Shown: positions 37,378 through 47,014, numbered from the stretch's first letter. The stretch: 64,000 bases of DNA from Lyngbya sp. PCC 8106 (GCF_000169095.1 NZ_AAVU01000016.1:80963-144962); one strand, 5' to 3'. Notes: generated from the letters alone by a model not told the origin. Numbers and translations: made by a program.

Positions 37378-38367
37378 ATGACCGGATGGTACACCATCAC
37401 ACCTACAGGGCCGATTACTATTGGCAATCTCACCCCCGTTGGACAAAATAGCGGACAGGTCGGCTGTCGCTGGCCTCCGAACGGTCATCAGTTGGCGGCT
37501 TGTTTGAATTTGCCCAGTCATGCTCAACTCTGGGGGCCGTTTTGGTATTGCGATTCCACTCTTTACGTTCTTTTGCCTTTACCCGTTTATACCCTTGATA
37601 TTGCTGAGAACCGCACCTCTAAAGAATCTCCTCCGCAAAACCTTTATCGTTTGGTTTGGGATGAACAAGAACAGTGGCAAGTACAAAGCCAACACCAAGG
37701 TCAAGAGATTGAGGTTATTGGGGGTCAATATCTGATTCCAATTAATACTTTGGAGGAGTTTTGGCGATCGCAGGAGTGGAGTTTCTCGTCGGGAAAACCT
37801 GATGATAATGAGTTAAAACATTTGCCTTGGGAAACTTTAACTTTAAGTCACAACAGTCGGGAGGATTTTCAAGTTAAAGATGAAGGCGGTTTTTTTGCCG
37901 AAATGACGACTTTATTAGATCCTGATTGGTCAATTTTGGTCAAAATTATCGGTGAATACGAACCGCCCAAGACGGGGATTTTAGGGGCGGGAACTCCGGT
38001 CACGGTTCGTTCTGTGCGAGGACGTTCTCGATGGGAAAATTTGGGGGCCGAATGTGCCAACCCTAAAGAGGCTATTTTACTCACGGGCGCGCTTTGGCAA
38101 CAACCCCAAACCAAGCTTTCCTGTCCCACACCCCCAGGAGTCAAGGGTTATGCGGCGGAAATGGGCGTTCCTTGGCAGTCTTGGAAGAAAGTTCGCGATC
38201 GCCACGATCCCACCCGTCGAGTTGCGGTACTCACGCCTGGGGAGTGGATGACTCCTGCGGGGGCGGTGTATTTGTGGGCGGGAACTTCCCCTGTTTCTCA
38301 TTCGGGGCCATTACCCGATCCGTTTAACCGTCACGTTTTGGGCTACGGACATTTGTGGTTATTTTGA
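37378..38367 (+). CDS. cmr3: Cmr3-like RAMP protein
   Basis: A 329-aa Cas5-like RAMP that caps the crRNA 5' handle in type III-B complexes. The N-terminus WYTITPTGPITIGNLTPV is the Cmr3 opening, and a Gly-rich loop region (KTGILGAGTPVTVRSV) is followed by the terminal strand GYGHLWLF. A strong AGGAGG lies four bases before the ATG. It follows cas10 after a 97-base gap filled by the heptad repeat. Confidence 0.8.
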   Translation: MTGWYTITPTGPITIGNLTPVGQNSGQVGCRWPPNGHQLAACLNLPSHAQLWGPFWYCDSTLYVLLPLPVYTLDIAENRTSKESPPQNLYRLVWDEQEQWQVQSQHQGQEIEVIGGQYLIPINTLEEFWRSQEWSFSSGKPDDNELKHLPWETLTLSHNSREDFQVKDEGGFFAEMTTLLDPDWSILVKIIGEYEPPKTGILGAGTPVTVRSVRGRSRWENLGAECANPKEAILLTGALWQQPQTKLSCPTPPGVKGYAAEMGVPWQSWKKVRDRHDPTRRVAVLTPGEWMTPAGAVYLWAGTSPVSHSGPLPDPFNRHVLGYGHLWLF

Positions 38368-38377
38368 GGACTTATTT

Positions 38378-39226
38378 ATGACAGTTGAATGGTTAATTTG
38401 TTGCGAACCCGTTCATATTGGCGGCGCCGATAGTAGCATCCGAGGCAATAATAATCCCATTTATCGGTTGAGCGATCGCACGCCAGCTATTCCGGGAAGT
38501 TCTGTGCGGGGTGCGTTGCGAGAACACGCCGAAAATCAAGAAGATTACAAAGATTTGGTCAACAATTGGTTTGGTAAAAAATTGGGGAAAAATGAAGAGA
38601 TTTCCGATGATAACGTTTCACGGGGAGGGATTGCTTTAAGTTGGGCTTGGCCGGTTTGGTGGCCCGTTCATGTGTTGGGGTATGGCAATTGGTGGATCAG
38701 TTGTTTGGGTTGGCTGAACCGTTTTCAACAGCTTTCTCAACAGTCTGTTTTGAATTTAAACGATCGCAATTTAATATATATTACCGAACAGCAGTTACAG
38801 GGAAAAGATGTCTTTCTCCGGTGGTTGAAATTGAAAAATGTGCAGTATGATTCTGAGATCACTAATAAGATCACTAAAAATTTACCCCGTTCCCAAAACA
38901 TACCGAGCATCGACATTCCTAGCGATCGCTTAATTGTGGTTCCAGATACCAGTATTAATCTGTTTGTGGATATGGGGTTAGTTCGTCAACCGAGAGTGAG
39001 TATAAAGGATGAACCCGACGAAAAGGGAAATTTAATCGACAATCTTTTTGCGGTGGAAGGATTGCCTCCGGGAGCGGTATTTTTCGTCACCTGGACGACT
39101 CGTGGAAAGCTTGAAAAATTAGAAAAATGGGAAAAGTTTCTCCACGATGAACATTATTTAGGCGGACTCTGGAGTGTCGGTTACGGACGGGTGGTAATTC
39201 AGCCATTTCAGGAGGAAAATAAGTGA
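38378..39226 (+). CDS. cmr4: Cmr4-like Cas7 RAMP subunit with altered catalytic position
   Basis: A 282-aa backbone RAMP. The start CEPVHIGGADSS and the IPGSSVRGALREHAE motif are those of Cmr4/Csm3 proteins, and the C-terminal GGLWSVGYGRVVIQPF strand is typical. The loop that normally reads G-I-D-N-P-V or V-D-L-P-I, holding the Asp that cuts target RNA, reads GNNNPI here, with N25 at the Asp position. If aligned correctly, the subunit would bind but not slice RNA. It sits in the cmr operon between cmr3 and cmr5. Confidence 0.8.
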   Translation: MTVEWLICCEPVHIGGADSSIRGNNNPIYRLSDRTPAIPGSSVRGALREHAENQEDYKDLVNNWFGKKLGKNEEISDDNVSRGGIALSWAWPVWWPVHVLGYGNWWISCLGWLNRFQQLSQQSVLNLNDRNLIYITEQQLQGKDVFLRWLKLKNVQYDSEITNKITKNLPRSQNIPSIDIPSDRLIVVPDTSINLFVDMGLVRQPRVSIKDEPDEKGNLIDNLFAVEGLPPGAVFFVTWTTRGKLEKLEKWEKFLHDEHYLGGLWSVGYGRVVIQPFQEENK

Positions 39227-39675
39227 TGGATCAAAATGTTGTATCCTATGAGTTGGATCGAGAAGTTTTTCAACTCCTCAAGGCGGGTGCCGGCTCAATT
39301 GAGCAAATTAAACAGTGGCAAGGTGCGGCCAGTGGTATTGCTGATTACGTCTCCAATTGGGGCGTTGTACGCTTTTGGGCGATGTCTCGTTCTCTCCGGT
39401 TATTAAATGGAGAAATACCCGATGCTAATCAAGATTCGGACGAACAAAGGCGTTATTTTGCTTGGGGTGTTGCACGGGTGGTTTTGTGTAGAATTGTTGG
39501 TAATGATTTAAACATTCGCTCCAATATGACAACGGATGAATTTCAGGAACGTTTTCAAAATTTGAATTTCAATGAACAGGTTTTGTTGACGGATTTGTTA
39601 ATTGAAATTGCCGATACAATTCAATTTTGGACTATGCGACTCAAGGATGCAAAAAATAGTCAAACTGAACCTTAA
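39226..39675 (+). CDS. cmr5: Cmr5-like small subunit
   Basis: A 149-aa, mostly helical protein at the position where Cmr5 is expected. GGAGG lies ten bases before ATG 39226, which overlaps the cmr4 stop (TGATG). An alternative GTG start is at 39223. Sequence similarity is weak by eye (QWQGAASGIADYVSNWG), so the call rests on size, helical character and operon position. It is followed by a terminator. Confidence 0.65.
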   Translation: MDQNVVSYELDREVFQLLKAGAGSIEQIKQWQGAASGIADYVSNWGVVRFWAMSRSLRLLNGEIPDANQDSDEQRRYFAWGVARVVLCRIVGNDLNIRSNMTTDEFQERFQNLNFNEQVLLTDLLIEIADTIQFWTMRLKDAKNSQTEP

Positions 39676-39718
39676 AGTCGTTCGATTTCACTACAATATA
39701 CTTCAGTTATAGAGAAAA

Positions 39719-39748
39719 GGCACGGTTAGACTGTGCCTTTATTTTTTT
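39719..39748 (+). terminator. Terminator closing the cmr operon
   Basis: GGCACGGT pairs with ACTGTGCC (one G-T pair) around a three-base loop, preceded by AAAA and followed by TTTATTTTTTT. It ends just before the first CRISPR repeat, so the array is not a continuation of the cmr transcript. Confidence 0.85.
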
Positions 39749-39751
39749 GCG

Positions 39752-41500
39752 GTATCAACACCTTTTCTTTCTAATGAAAGTCGCTACGATCGCAGCAGCA
39801 GCGACATTACTATTCCAAAATCCTGTTTCAACACCTTTTCTTTCTAATGAAAGTCGCTACAAAACATCTTCCTGACATTACCCTATCTTTCTGTTGGTTT
39901 CAACACCTTTTCTTTCTAATGAAAGTCGCTACCTACGAAAAAGATGGGGAGAACAAAATTTACACCAAAATTGTGTTTCAACACCTTTTCTTTCTAATGA
40001 AAGTCGCTACAATCAAATGAGTCGAGTCGAGGTCGCCCCTGGCTGTTGGTATGGTTTCAACACCTTTTCTTTCTAATGAAAATCGCTACGAATGAAGATC
40101 TAGCTATCTCCCGCGCCGCTATGTTGCTGTTTCAACACCTTTTCTTTCTAATGAAAGTCGCTACTTTGTACGCCGGAGATGGCGCAACGCTTCATACAGT
40201 GTTTCAACACCTTTTCTTTCTAATGAAAGTCGCTACACCGCGCGATCGCAAACAATCAAGTTTTGAAGGCAGTTTCAACACCTTTTCTTTCTAATGAAAG
40301 TCGCTACAAAAGGTTTCCAGATACTCTTATTCGGCAATACATAGGTTTCAACACCTTTTCTTTCTAATGAAAGTCGCTACCAAAACAACAAATTAGCAAG
40401 TGTTCAGACAACCAATATCCAGTTTCAACACCTTTTCTTTCTAATGAAAGTCGCTACTCCTCCATAAAAATAAAACCTTGTAAAGATTTACAAGGTGTTT
40501 CAACACCTTTTCTTTCTAATGAAAGTCGCTACTAAAACTGGCTAAAAACTAAGGCTTAAGCATCAACTGTTTCAACACCTTTTCTTTCTAATGAAAGTCG
40601 CTACTTGATGTCGCAATCTCGTTAAGATGGATCGTTTTGTTGTTGGGTTTCAACACCTTTTCTTTCTAATGAAAGTCGCTACTTAATTCAAGAATTAATA
40701 GAAGAATACGCTATTGATGGTTTCAACACCTTTTCTTTCTAATGAAAGTCGCTACAAGTTGTTAGCTTCTATGGATCTCGATGAAGTATGGGGTTTCAAC
40801 ACCTTTTCTTTCTAATGAAAGTCGCTACTGTATATTCACAACGAATGAACGGTGCGGTTGAAAATCCTATTGTGTTTCAACACCTTTTCTTTCTAATGAA
40901 AGTCGCTACAAAGGTTGTAAAAAATCAGTCGGAATAAGTTTCCTGTTTCAACACCTTTTCTTTCTAATGAAAGTCGCTACAAGGTCGGTAAATACAAAGA
41001 AGTGGAGGTAGTCAAGGATAGGTTTCAACACCTTTTCTTTCTAATGAAAGTCGCTACAATATCCAGTCAAGATTCCTAAAAGATGGGTTGATCGGTTTCA
41101 ACACCTTTTCTTTCTAATGAAAGTCGCTACCACCTACTGAAGTTGAGGAAATTTACACGGTATATGTTTCAACACCTTTTCTTTCTAATGAAAGTCGCTA
41201 CCCTAATTCTCCTGTCTTTAGAATATTTTATCTGAGTCGATTTGTTTCAACACCTTTTCTTTCTAATGAAAGTCGCTACTAGAGTTGGAATTACCCCACA
41301 ACTTCTTGTTTGAATCAGTTTCAACACCTTTTCTTTCTAATGAAAGTCGCTACACATGGCTTGGATTGCACGATGGCTAGCTGAAGCGCAAGTTTCAACA
41401 CCTTTTCTTTCTAATGAAAGTCGCTACAAGGGGTTATATCCTTTGACCGGTACGCAGAAATGTAGTTTCAACACCTTTTCTTTCTAATGAAAGTCGCTAC
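39752..41500 (-). CRISPR. Type III-B-associated CRISPR array, 24 repeats
   Basis: Twenty-four 36-bp repeats (GTTTCAACACCTTTT...GAAAGTCGCTAC on the plus strand) with 23 spacers of about 34-44 bp. The repeat at 39752 has GTATCAAC and the one at 40054 has one G-to-A change; the others look identical. Read on the minus strand each repeat ends in GGTGTTGAAAC, giving the usual GUUGAAAC-type crRNA handle. The degenerate repeat then falls at the leader-distal end, and the cmr terminator blocks entry from the other side. Transcription is therefore inferred to be minus, from a leader at 41501-41787. No cas1, cas2 or dedicated cas6 is nearby, so processing may depend on the Cas6 at 62318 or a host enzyme. 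Confidence 0.95.
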
Positions 41501-41787
41501 CCCTCTATTTAAACCCCTTACCCTGCCTTGTGTCTAGACCCAGTTTGCGAGGGGTACTCAAAACAGCCTCGCGCATTGGGGTAAAACGGTCGAGCAAACA
41601 ACCTGAAACCCTTACAGGGAGGGATATCGAGGCTCTCAACGAAACAATCAGCCTTTCAGCCATTTTGCCTGACCCTCGCAAAAATTGTCAACTCAGAGAA
41701 ATTAATCCGGATCAGGAGTCCGGTGTCAGGGGTTTGCGATCGCCTCAGTAACAGGTTATTCACCCCCATCCTTAAAACATAACCCGA
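41501..41787 (-). promoter_or_regulatory. Probable CRISPR leader region
   Basis: A gene-free 287-base stretch lies between the last repeat and the stop of the fused RAMP gene, on the side expected for a leader given the repeat orientation. It is not strongly AT-rich and I cannot point to a clear promoter. It carries a lone ccggtgtcagggg fragment resembling the heptad repeats. Confidence 0.45.
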
Positions 41788-43380
41788 TTATTGGGACAGC
41801 CAAATGCGAGTAAAATGTTTTTGGCGGAGAGTTTCTTCAACATCGGGATCGAATACTGTCAGCAAACAGAAACTCTCATATTCTCGCACTGCATAACCCG
41901 AAGGTCGAGGTTTTTTACCCTTCTTTTTGCTATCTTCATTATCAATAATTCCACACCAACTCGGTTTATCCTTCGCATTAGTGCTACAAACTTTATGAAC
42001 AATTTCTTCCCAGAGGGTCGGTTCACCTTGCCAAATACTAACAATTTTTCCAGCAGTTATGTTATTGGAAAATTGCAACCCTGCCCCTTTAGCAAGCTGA
42101 CGAATAATTTCCTGTAAACGTTCGATGAGAGACTGAAGATATTGACCAGGATTTTCTTCAAAAACCCCACTGGAAGCCACAGGAGAAACCTCAAATTCAC
42201 TTCCGCGAAACCCATTGAACCTGTCAAGTATATGAGGGGGACGTCGCCAACCGGGGCCAAGTCCACCCAAGCGACTACTTAAATCCAATAATCTCCCAAT
42301 TAAATCATCAAATGATGAATTACAATCGACATTAATTACCCAAGTTTCATGGGCATCTTTTGCTTTAGTATTTGCATAGTCTTGATTTTGTAATTTAAAC
42401 GGGGATTTAACTTGCCCTAAATAACTCGTCAGTTGAAGTTGGGCGGGACTTGTTAGCCCTCCAAAAACTTTGTTCGTGAGTGCGATCGCATTTTGACGGG
42501 AAAGTAACGACAACGCCAACCGGGTAAAATATCCCCGCAAATTTGCCCGTAAAACTTGAGGAGTCCAACGATAAATTCCATTTTGGTTCTTTTCGGGTTT
42601 ATTTGGATTATTATTATACTGTTGAACACAGGGTTTCATTCCTGTGAGTTCTATTTGCCATTTTCCAGACGGAATAGAAGTTCCCAACCGCCCAAACCCC
42701 GAAGCCGTTCCCCGTCCTATTCCCCGCTTTTCTAACATTTGTTTGAGTTGGGTTTCCAGCCATTCTTTCTGTTGAGGAGTTGCCCCTTCTTTCAACAAAA
42801 CTTGTAAGCTTTTGTTTCCGGGAGTCGGTTTTGGGGGATGTTTTGGCGAAACTTGCCACTGAACGCTTAAGTTCTTACTTTTTTCATTAAAAATTTGCCA
42901 TTCTTGTTGAGCATAAAGCGGAAACGGTTTTAGATCTTTTTTTAACAGCACACTTTCAAACCGAATTTTGCGGGGTTGCCAACCGGTTTTATCGGGTTTC
43001 AACAAACTCAACCAAAATTGTTGTTCCGAGGCTTCGAGGTTGGGTAAATTGGTTTTAATCCACTTTAAAAATGCACCCCGTATACTCGAACCGGGAATAT
43101 AGGGAACGCCGCCAACTTGTGCGGGTAAAATTCCCCCTTCTGAAAAAATATAACCCCCGACTTGAATCGGACTGAGAACTTCTAATTTATCAACTCGAAC
43201 GGTGTATTGCTTCCCGTTGCGTGGCTCTACGGTTCCATTCCAAGCGTTAATAATTTCTTTATTACTGTTTGGTTTTTGAACAATATGTTTTGTTTTTGGA
43301 GTCCAACCTTTTTCTTTTTCGAGCTGTTCACAATTAACAACAGTGTACCATTTTGGCATATCTTCAGGTAAAGGCAACAT
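41788..43380 (-). CDS. Fused two-domain RAMP protein (Cmr6/Cmr1-like)
   Basis: A 530-aa protein with two RAMP units. The first has SPIQVGG and VPYIPGSSIRGAFLKW (residues 92-107), a Cmr6/Csm-type signature, and a Gly-rich loop KRGIGRGTASGFGRLG. The second has TPQVLRANLRGYFTRLALSL and KVFGGLTSPAQL, like the second half of Cmr1, then LGGLGPGWRRPPH. The missing Cmr1 and Cmr6 functions of this locus could thus be on one chain. It lies across the array from the other cmr genes, on the opposite strand. The assignment to Cmr6 plus Cmr1 is by motif only. Confidence 0.72.
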   Translation of the reverse strand: MLPLPEDMPKWYTVVNCEQLEKEKGWTPKTKHIVQKPNSNKEIINAWNGTVEPRNGKQYTVRVDKLEVLSPIQVGGYIFSEGGILPAQVGGVPYIPGSSIRGAFLKWIKTNLPNLEASEQQFWLSLLKPDKTGWQPRKIRFESVLLKKDLKPFPLYAQQEWQIFNEKSKNLSVQWQVSPKHPPKPTPGNKSLQVLLKEGATPQQKEWLETQLKQMLEKRGIGRGTASGFGRLGTSIPSGKWQIELTGMKPCVQQYNNNPNKPEKNQNGIYRWTPQVLRANLRGYFTRLALSLLSRQNAIALTNKVFGGLTSPAQLQLTSYLGQVKSPFKLQNQDYANTKAKDAHETWVINVDCNSSFDDLIGRLLDLSSRLGGLGPGWRRPPHILDRFNGFRGSEFEVSPVASSGVFEENPGQYLQSLIERLQEIIRQLAKGAGLQFSNNITAGKIVSIWQGEPTLWEEIVHKVCSTNAKDKPSWCGIIDNEDSKKKGKKPRPSGYAVREYESFCLLTVFDPDVEETLRQKHFTRIWLSQ

Positions 43381-43553
43381 AATAGTCTTAGGATTGGGTG
43401 TCAGTTGGATTAGATTCGATTGATTTTGGAAAAATTTTCCTTAATTTATAGTGTACACCAGCCAAAATTGAAACGCCATCACAAACCATAAATCAAAAGT
43501 TATTTTACTTGAAAAATTAGATAATTATACGTTGGGTTGTCTGTTAGTGTCGG

Positions 43554-43779
43554 GTGTCAGGTGTTCAAGATTATCGATGATATATTGAGATGAGCCGCAG
43601 CTTAATCTAATAAAAGGAGGCAACCGTTACTACATCAAAAAAAGCTGTTATATTGGCATATTTTTTTAACAACAAAAGTTCTATAAAAATCGCCTATTTA
43701 AGTCAGAAATAGGAGAAAATAGAGGTGTCAGGTGTTGGGTGTTAGGTGTTATGTTCGATGAAACCCGAAACCCGAAACC
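43554..43779. repeat. Heptad-repeat region upstream of the SNF2 helicase gene
   Basis: GTGTCGGGTGTCAGGTGTT near 43554 and AGGTGTCAGGTGTTGGGTGT at 43723 are followed by TATGTTCGATGAAACCCGAA. Bases 43731-43773 are the inverted partner of 37284-37326. The related composite at 57551 is in direct orientation. The divergent promoters of the RAMP gene and the helicase gene must lie in this 365-base gap; TTAACA then TATAAA near 43668-43689 is a candidate for the plus strand. Confidence 0.8.
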
Positions 43780-46700
43780 TTCAAGATCCATCCGAGGACT
43801 GCGCCGTGACTGAACTATTACCGGGAACAGAAGTGATCGCCCGTGGTTTGAAATGGGAAGTTGTGACTTCTCAACCGCTAGGACAACAAACCCTTTATCG
43901 CCTGCGCTGTTTGGAGGGGGTCATACGCGGAGAGGAACTTGATATTTTGGTTCCCTTTGAAACTATTCGGGCGCTGCGGCGAGAACTTAACCCCGCCAAA
44001 GCCTCTCCCCTGGCAAATTGGCTGGTTTATCATCAAGCCTTTCTCCTCGAACAAGCTTTGGGTCAACGGGCTTTGCAGGCGGTGCAACCGGGGCGGCTGC
44101 GACTCGAACCCTATCAACTGGTTCCGGTTTTACGCGCCCTTCGCATGAGTCGGGTGCGGTTGCTGTTGGCTGATGGGGTGGGTTTGGGAAAAACCATTCA
44201 GGCGGGACTGGTGTTAACGGAGTTGATGGCGCGGCGGATGGCGCACCGGATTTTAATCGTATCTCCCGCCGGCCCCCTGCTGGAACAGTGGAAGCTGGAA
44301 ATGTCCGAACGGTTTAGCTTGCGGTTTGACGTGGTGAACCGTTCCCATTTGCAGGAAATACGCCGCAGTAACGAACTGGGGGCGAACCCCTTTGATTATA
44401 TCCCCCTCGGTTTGGTTTCCATTGACTTCCTCAAACAGGAACGCATTCTCGACCTTTTGGAACGGGCCAGCTATGATGTGATTATCCTCGATGAAGCCCA
44501 TCACTGCATGGACTTGGGAAGCATTGGCGATCGCGAAGACTCTCAACGCCGTCGGTTGGCTGAAGTTTTGGCTCGACGCTGCGATACGTTTTTGATGTTA
44601 ACCGCCACCCCCCACGATGGGAACGATCGCTCTTTTGCGTCTCTGTGCGAACTGCTTGACCCCTCCTTGGTGGATGGACGGGGAAGCTTGCGGGGCGATC
44701 GCTACAAACGCCATGTGATCCGACGCCTGAAACGCCACATCGTTGATCCCGTCACTAAAGAACTCCAGTTCAAAGAACGGATCGTCAAACCGCAGCCGGT
44801 CGCCGCCGATCCGCAACACTATCCCCAGTTTGAAGCCTTGCAGAGGGGACTCCTCGAACTCCTCGCCCCCCAACTCAAACGCGCCTTTCGAGCCAAACGC
44901 TACAGCGATGTTTTGGCGTTTATCGCCCTACTCAAGCGCAGCGTTTCCAGCGTCGAAGCCTGTAAAGCCACCTTGGGCGTTGTTGCCGATCGCTTTCAAC
45001 AGATTCTCACCCAAAGTTCAGAAAATCAAGAAAGTCGCCGCCAGCGTTTAAAAACCCTCAAAGATTATCAGCGTAAACTCGAACGGTTCGGCACGGTTAG
45101 CGTTGAAGAAGAAGAAGATATTGCGTTACTCGAAGCCGAAGAAATTGCCCAACAACTCGCCGAATTGCAGCGAGAAATACGCTCAACTTCTCCGACGGTG
45201 AGCCGCATTTCCAACCTAGTCGAATCTTTGGATGAATTGGTCAGTTTAGCCGAAGCTGCCCTTTCTCAAGATCCAAAACTCGACCAATTAATTCGAGAAA
45301 TTCAAACCATTCGCACGCAAGAACCCGATGCCAATATTCTCATTTACACCGAATATATCGACTCCCAAAAAGCCGCCGTTAAAGCCTTAGAAAAAGCAGA
45401 AATCGGCACGGTTATCGCCATGAGCGGCCAGAATAGCAACGAAATTCGCAGTCAAATGACCTCCCGTTTTTGCCGCGAAGCCAATTTGGTTTTAATCAGT
45501 ACCGATACCGCCGCCGAAGGGTTAAACCTACAACAAAAGTGCCACCATTTGATTCATCTGGAACTGCCTTTTAACCCGAACCGTTTGGAACAGCGCAACG
45601 GTAGAATTGACCGCTTTGGGCAGAAATTTAACCCCGAAGTTCGCTATCTTTACCTGCAAGGCACCTTTGAAGAACGGATTTTACTGCGGTTAATTGCCAA
45701 ATACGAACGGCAGCGATCGCGCCTGACATTTGTACCCAATACTTTGGGCGTGACCACCAGCAGCGATGTCACCACCGAAAAACTGCTCAAAGGCTTAATT
45801 GATGAAGATGAAAAACGCTCAACTTCCCAACAATTGCCCCTATTTTCCCTCGTTAACGAAGGGGGAGGAATAGACTTGACCGACATCGATGAAAATCAAG
45901 GAAGCGATATCGCCACCCGAGAACTTTTGGAAGAAATTGATAAAAGTTTGAAAGGGTTTGAACAAGCCGCCAAAACTAACGCTTGGTTGGCCGATGTGGG
46001 GATGAACGCCGAAAGCCAACTGTTAGCTGATGCGGAAACCCTACGCGCCGAAGGTTCAAAAGCCAGTGGGGTAGATTTGCTAAACTTTGTTTGCGATGCG
46101 GTGCAGTTAGACGGCGGAGACGTGAACGCCGAAAAAGAACAATTGTTTGAGATCAAACTTCCCCCCGCTTGGCACTCGGGAACCGAAGATCTGCCGGGAT
46201 ACGATCAAGAAAGCCGAACGATTCGCCTCACCACCAACCTCGACATCACCCGCGATCGCCAAGATCGCCCCGTCGGCTATTTGGGGCGGGCGCACCCCCT
46301 GGTTAGACGGGCAATTGATCGGGTTCGCAACCTGTCCTTCGGCGGAACCGCAGAACAAGATCCGCGAGTCAGTGCGGTTCTCGCCGACGTCGATCAACCC
46401 ACTCTTTTGCTAACCTACGTCGGGCGAATTTTATCCGATAGCGGACGAGAATTTGAACGGGTTGTCGCCGTTGAGTTTCCCCAAACCGGAAAACCGAAAT
46501 TTTTGCCCAAAGCCGAACAGTGGTTAAAGTTCGCTGATCGCCAAAATGCCATCAAAACCGCCAAAGTCTGGGAAAACCACTTTCACGCATTGTGGGAAGC
46601 GGGACTCGAAGGGGGTAAACGGGCAGTTGAGTCGGGCTTTCAACCCCTGGCGGAAACCTTTGTTGGGGAATTTCAAGCCAACTTGGAAGAAGAACAATCG

Positions 46701-47012
46701 CGTTTGAAAGAGTGGCTGGATCTGCGACATCAGGAAATTCTCCCCCTGGAGGCGATCGCCAGTCAACAGTTGGGCTTATTTGATGCCGTTCCAGTTTCCG
46801 AACCTCCCAGTTGGACAACCCTTGACGACCCCCTGGAAAAACTCGCGGCTTTTAGCGCCGATCCGAGTCAACCGCCAAAACTGCGAAGCGAAGCCGATGG
46901 AGTGCTGCGACTTTATCACCAGCGACAACAGGACTTAGAAAACCGACTTCATTTGCATCCGCTCGAAATTGTTCCCATCGGTGTATTAATGCTCGTTCCC
47001 TCGGAGAAATAA
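43758..47012 (+). CDS. drmD: SNF2-family helicase, DISARM DrmD-like
   Basis: About 1084 aa. The SNF2 ATPase core has LEPYQLVPVLRALR, Walker A DGVGLGKTIQ (K149 counting from an alternative GTG at 43746), LILDEAHHCMD-like VIILDEAHHC, and LMLTATPHDG. The second helicase half has STDTAAEGLNLQ and NRLEQRNGRIDRFGQ. The long C-terminal region is helical. This domain layout is that of DrmD in class 1 DISARM, and the adjacent methylase and DUF1998 helicase support it. The first 15-20 codons run through the heptad/GAAACCCGAA repeat, so the true start may be further in. It is separated from the methylase gene by two bases. GC content is visibly higher than in the cmr genes. Confidence 0.82.
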   Translation: MKPETRNLQDPSEDCAVTELLPGTEVIARGLKWEVVTSQPLGQQTLYRLRCLEGVIRGEELDILVPFETIRALRRELNPAKASPLANWLVYHQAFLLEQALGQRALQAVQPGRLRLEPYQLVPVLRALRMSRVRLLLADGVGLGKTIQAGLVLTELMARRMAHRILIVSPAGPLLEQWKLEMSERFSLRFDVVNRSHLQEIRRSNELGANPFDYIPLGLVSIDFLKQERILDLLERASYDVIILDEAHHCMDLGSIGDREDSQRRRLAEVLARRCDTFLMLTATPHDGNDRSFASLCELLDPSLVDGRGSLRGDRYKRHVIRRLKRHIVDPVTKELQFKERIVKPQPVAADPQHYPQFEALQRGLLELLAPQLKRAFRAKRYSDVLAFIALLKRSVSSVEACKATLGVVADRFQQILTQSSENQESRRQRLKTLKDYQRKLERFGTVSVEEEEDIALLEAEEIAQQLAELQREIRSTSPTVSRISNLVESLDELVSLAEAALSQDPKLDQLIREIQTIRTQEPDANILIYTEYIDSQKAAVKALEKAEIGTVIAMSGQNSNEIRSQMTSRFCREANLVLISTDTAAEGLNLQQKCHHLIHLELPFNPNRLEQRNGRIDRFGQKFNPEVRYLYLQGTFEERILLRLIAKYERQRSRLTFVPNTLGVTTSSDVTTEKLLKGLIDEDEKRSTSQQLPLFSLVNEGGGIDLTDIDENQGSDIATRELLEEIDKSLKGFEQAAKTNAWLADVGMNAESQLLADAETLRAEGSKASGVDLLNFVCDAVQLDGGDVNAEKEQLFEIKLPPAWHSGTEDLPGYDQESRTIRLTTNLDITRDRQDRPVGYLGRAHPLVRRAIDRVRNLSFGGTAEQDPRVSAVLADVDQPTLLLTYVGRILSDSGREFERVVAVEFPQTGKPKFLPKAEQWLKFADRQNAIKTAKVWENHFHALWEAGLEGGKRAVESGFQPLAETFVGEFQANLEEEQSRLKEWLDLRHQEILPLEAIASQQLGLFDAVPVSEPPSWTTLDDPLEKLAAFSADPSQPPKLRSEADGVLRLYHQRQQDLENRLHLHPLEIVPIGVLMLVPSEK

Positions 47013-47014
47013 TC

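Noticed and set aside
39752..41500. Open frames translating the CRISPR repeats (for example around 39894-40294)
   Set aside because: They encode the repeat (VSTPFLSNESRY, FQHLFFLMK) and are artefacts of the array.
39752..41500. Plus-strand transcription of the 24-repeat array as a continuation of the cmr operon
   Set aside because: A good terminator ends just before the first repeat, and the repeat gives the usual GTTGAAAC handle only on the minus strand.
43746..43805. GTG at 43746 as the true start of the SNF2 helicase
   Set aside because: The first codons read through the heptad/GAAACCCGAA repeat with no ribosome site; ATG 43758 or a later start is as likely.
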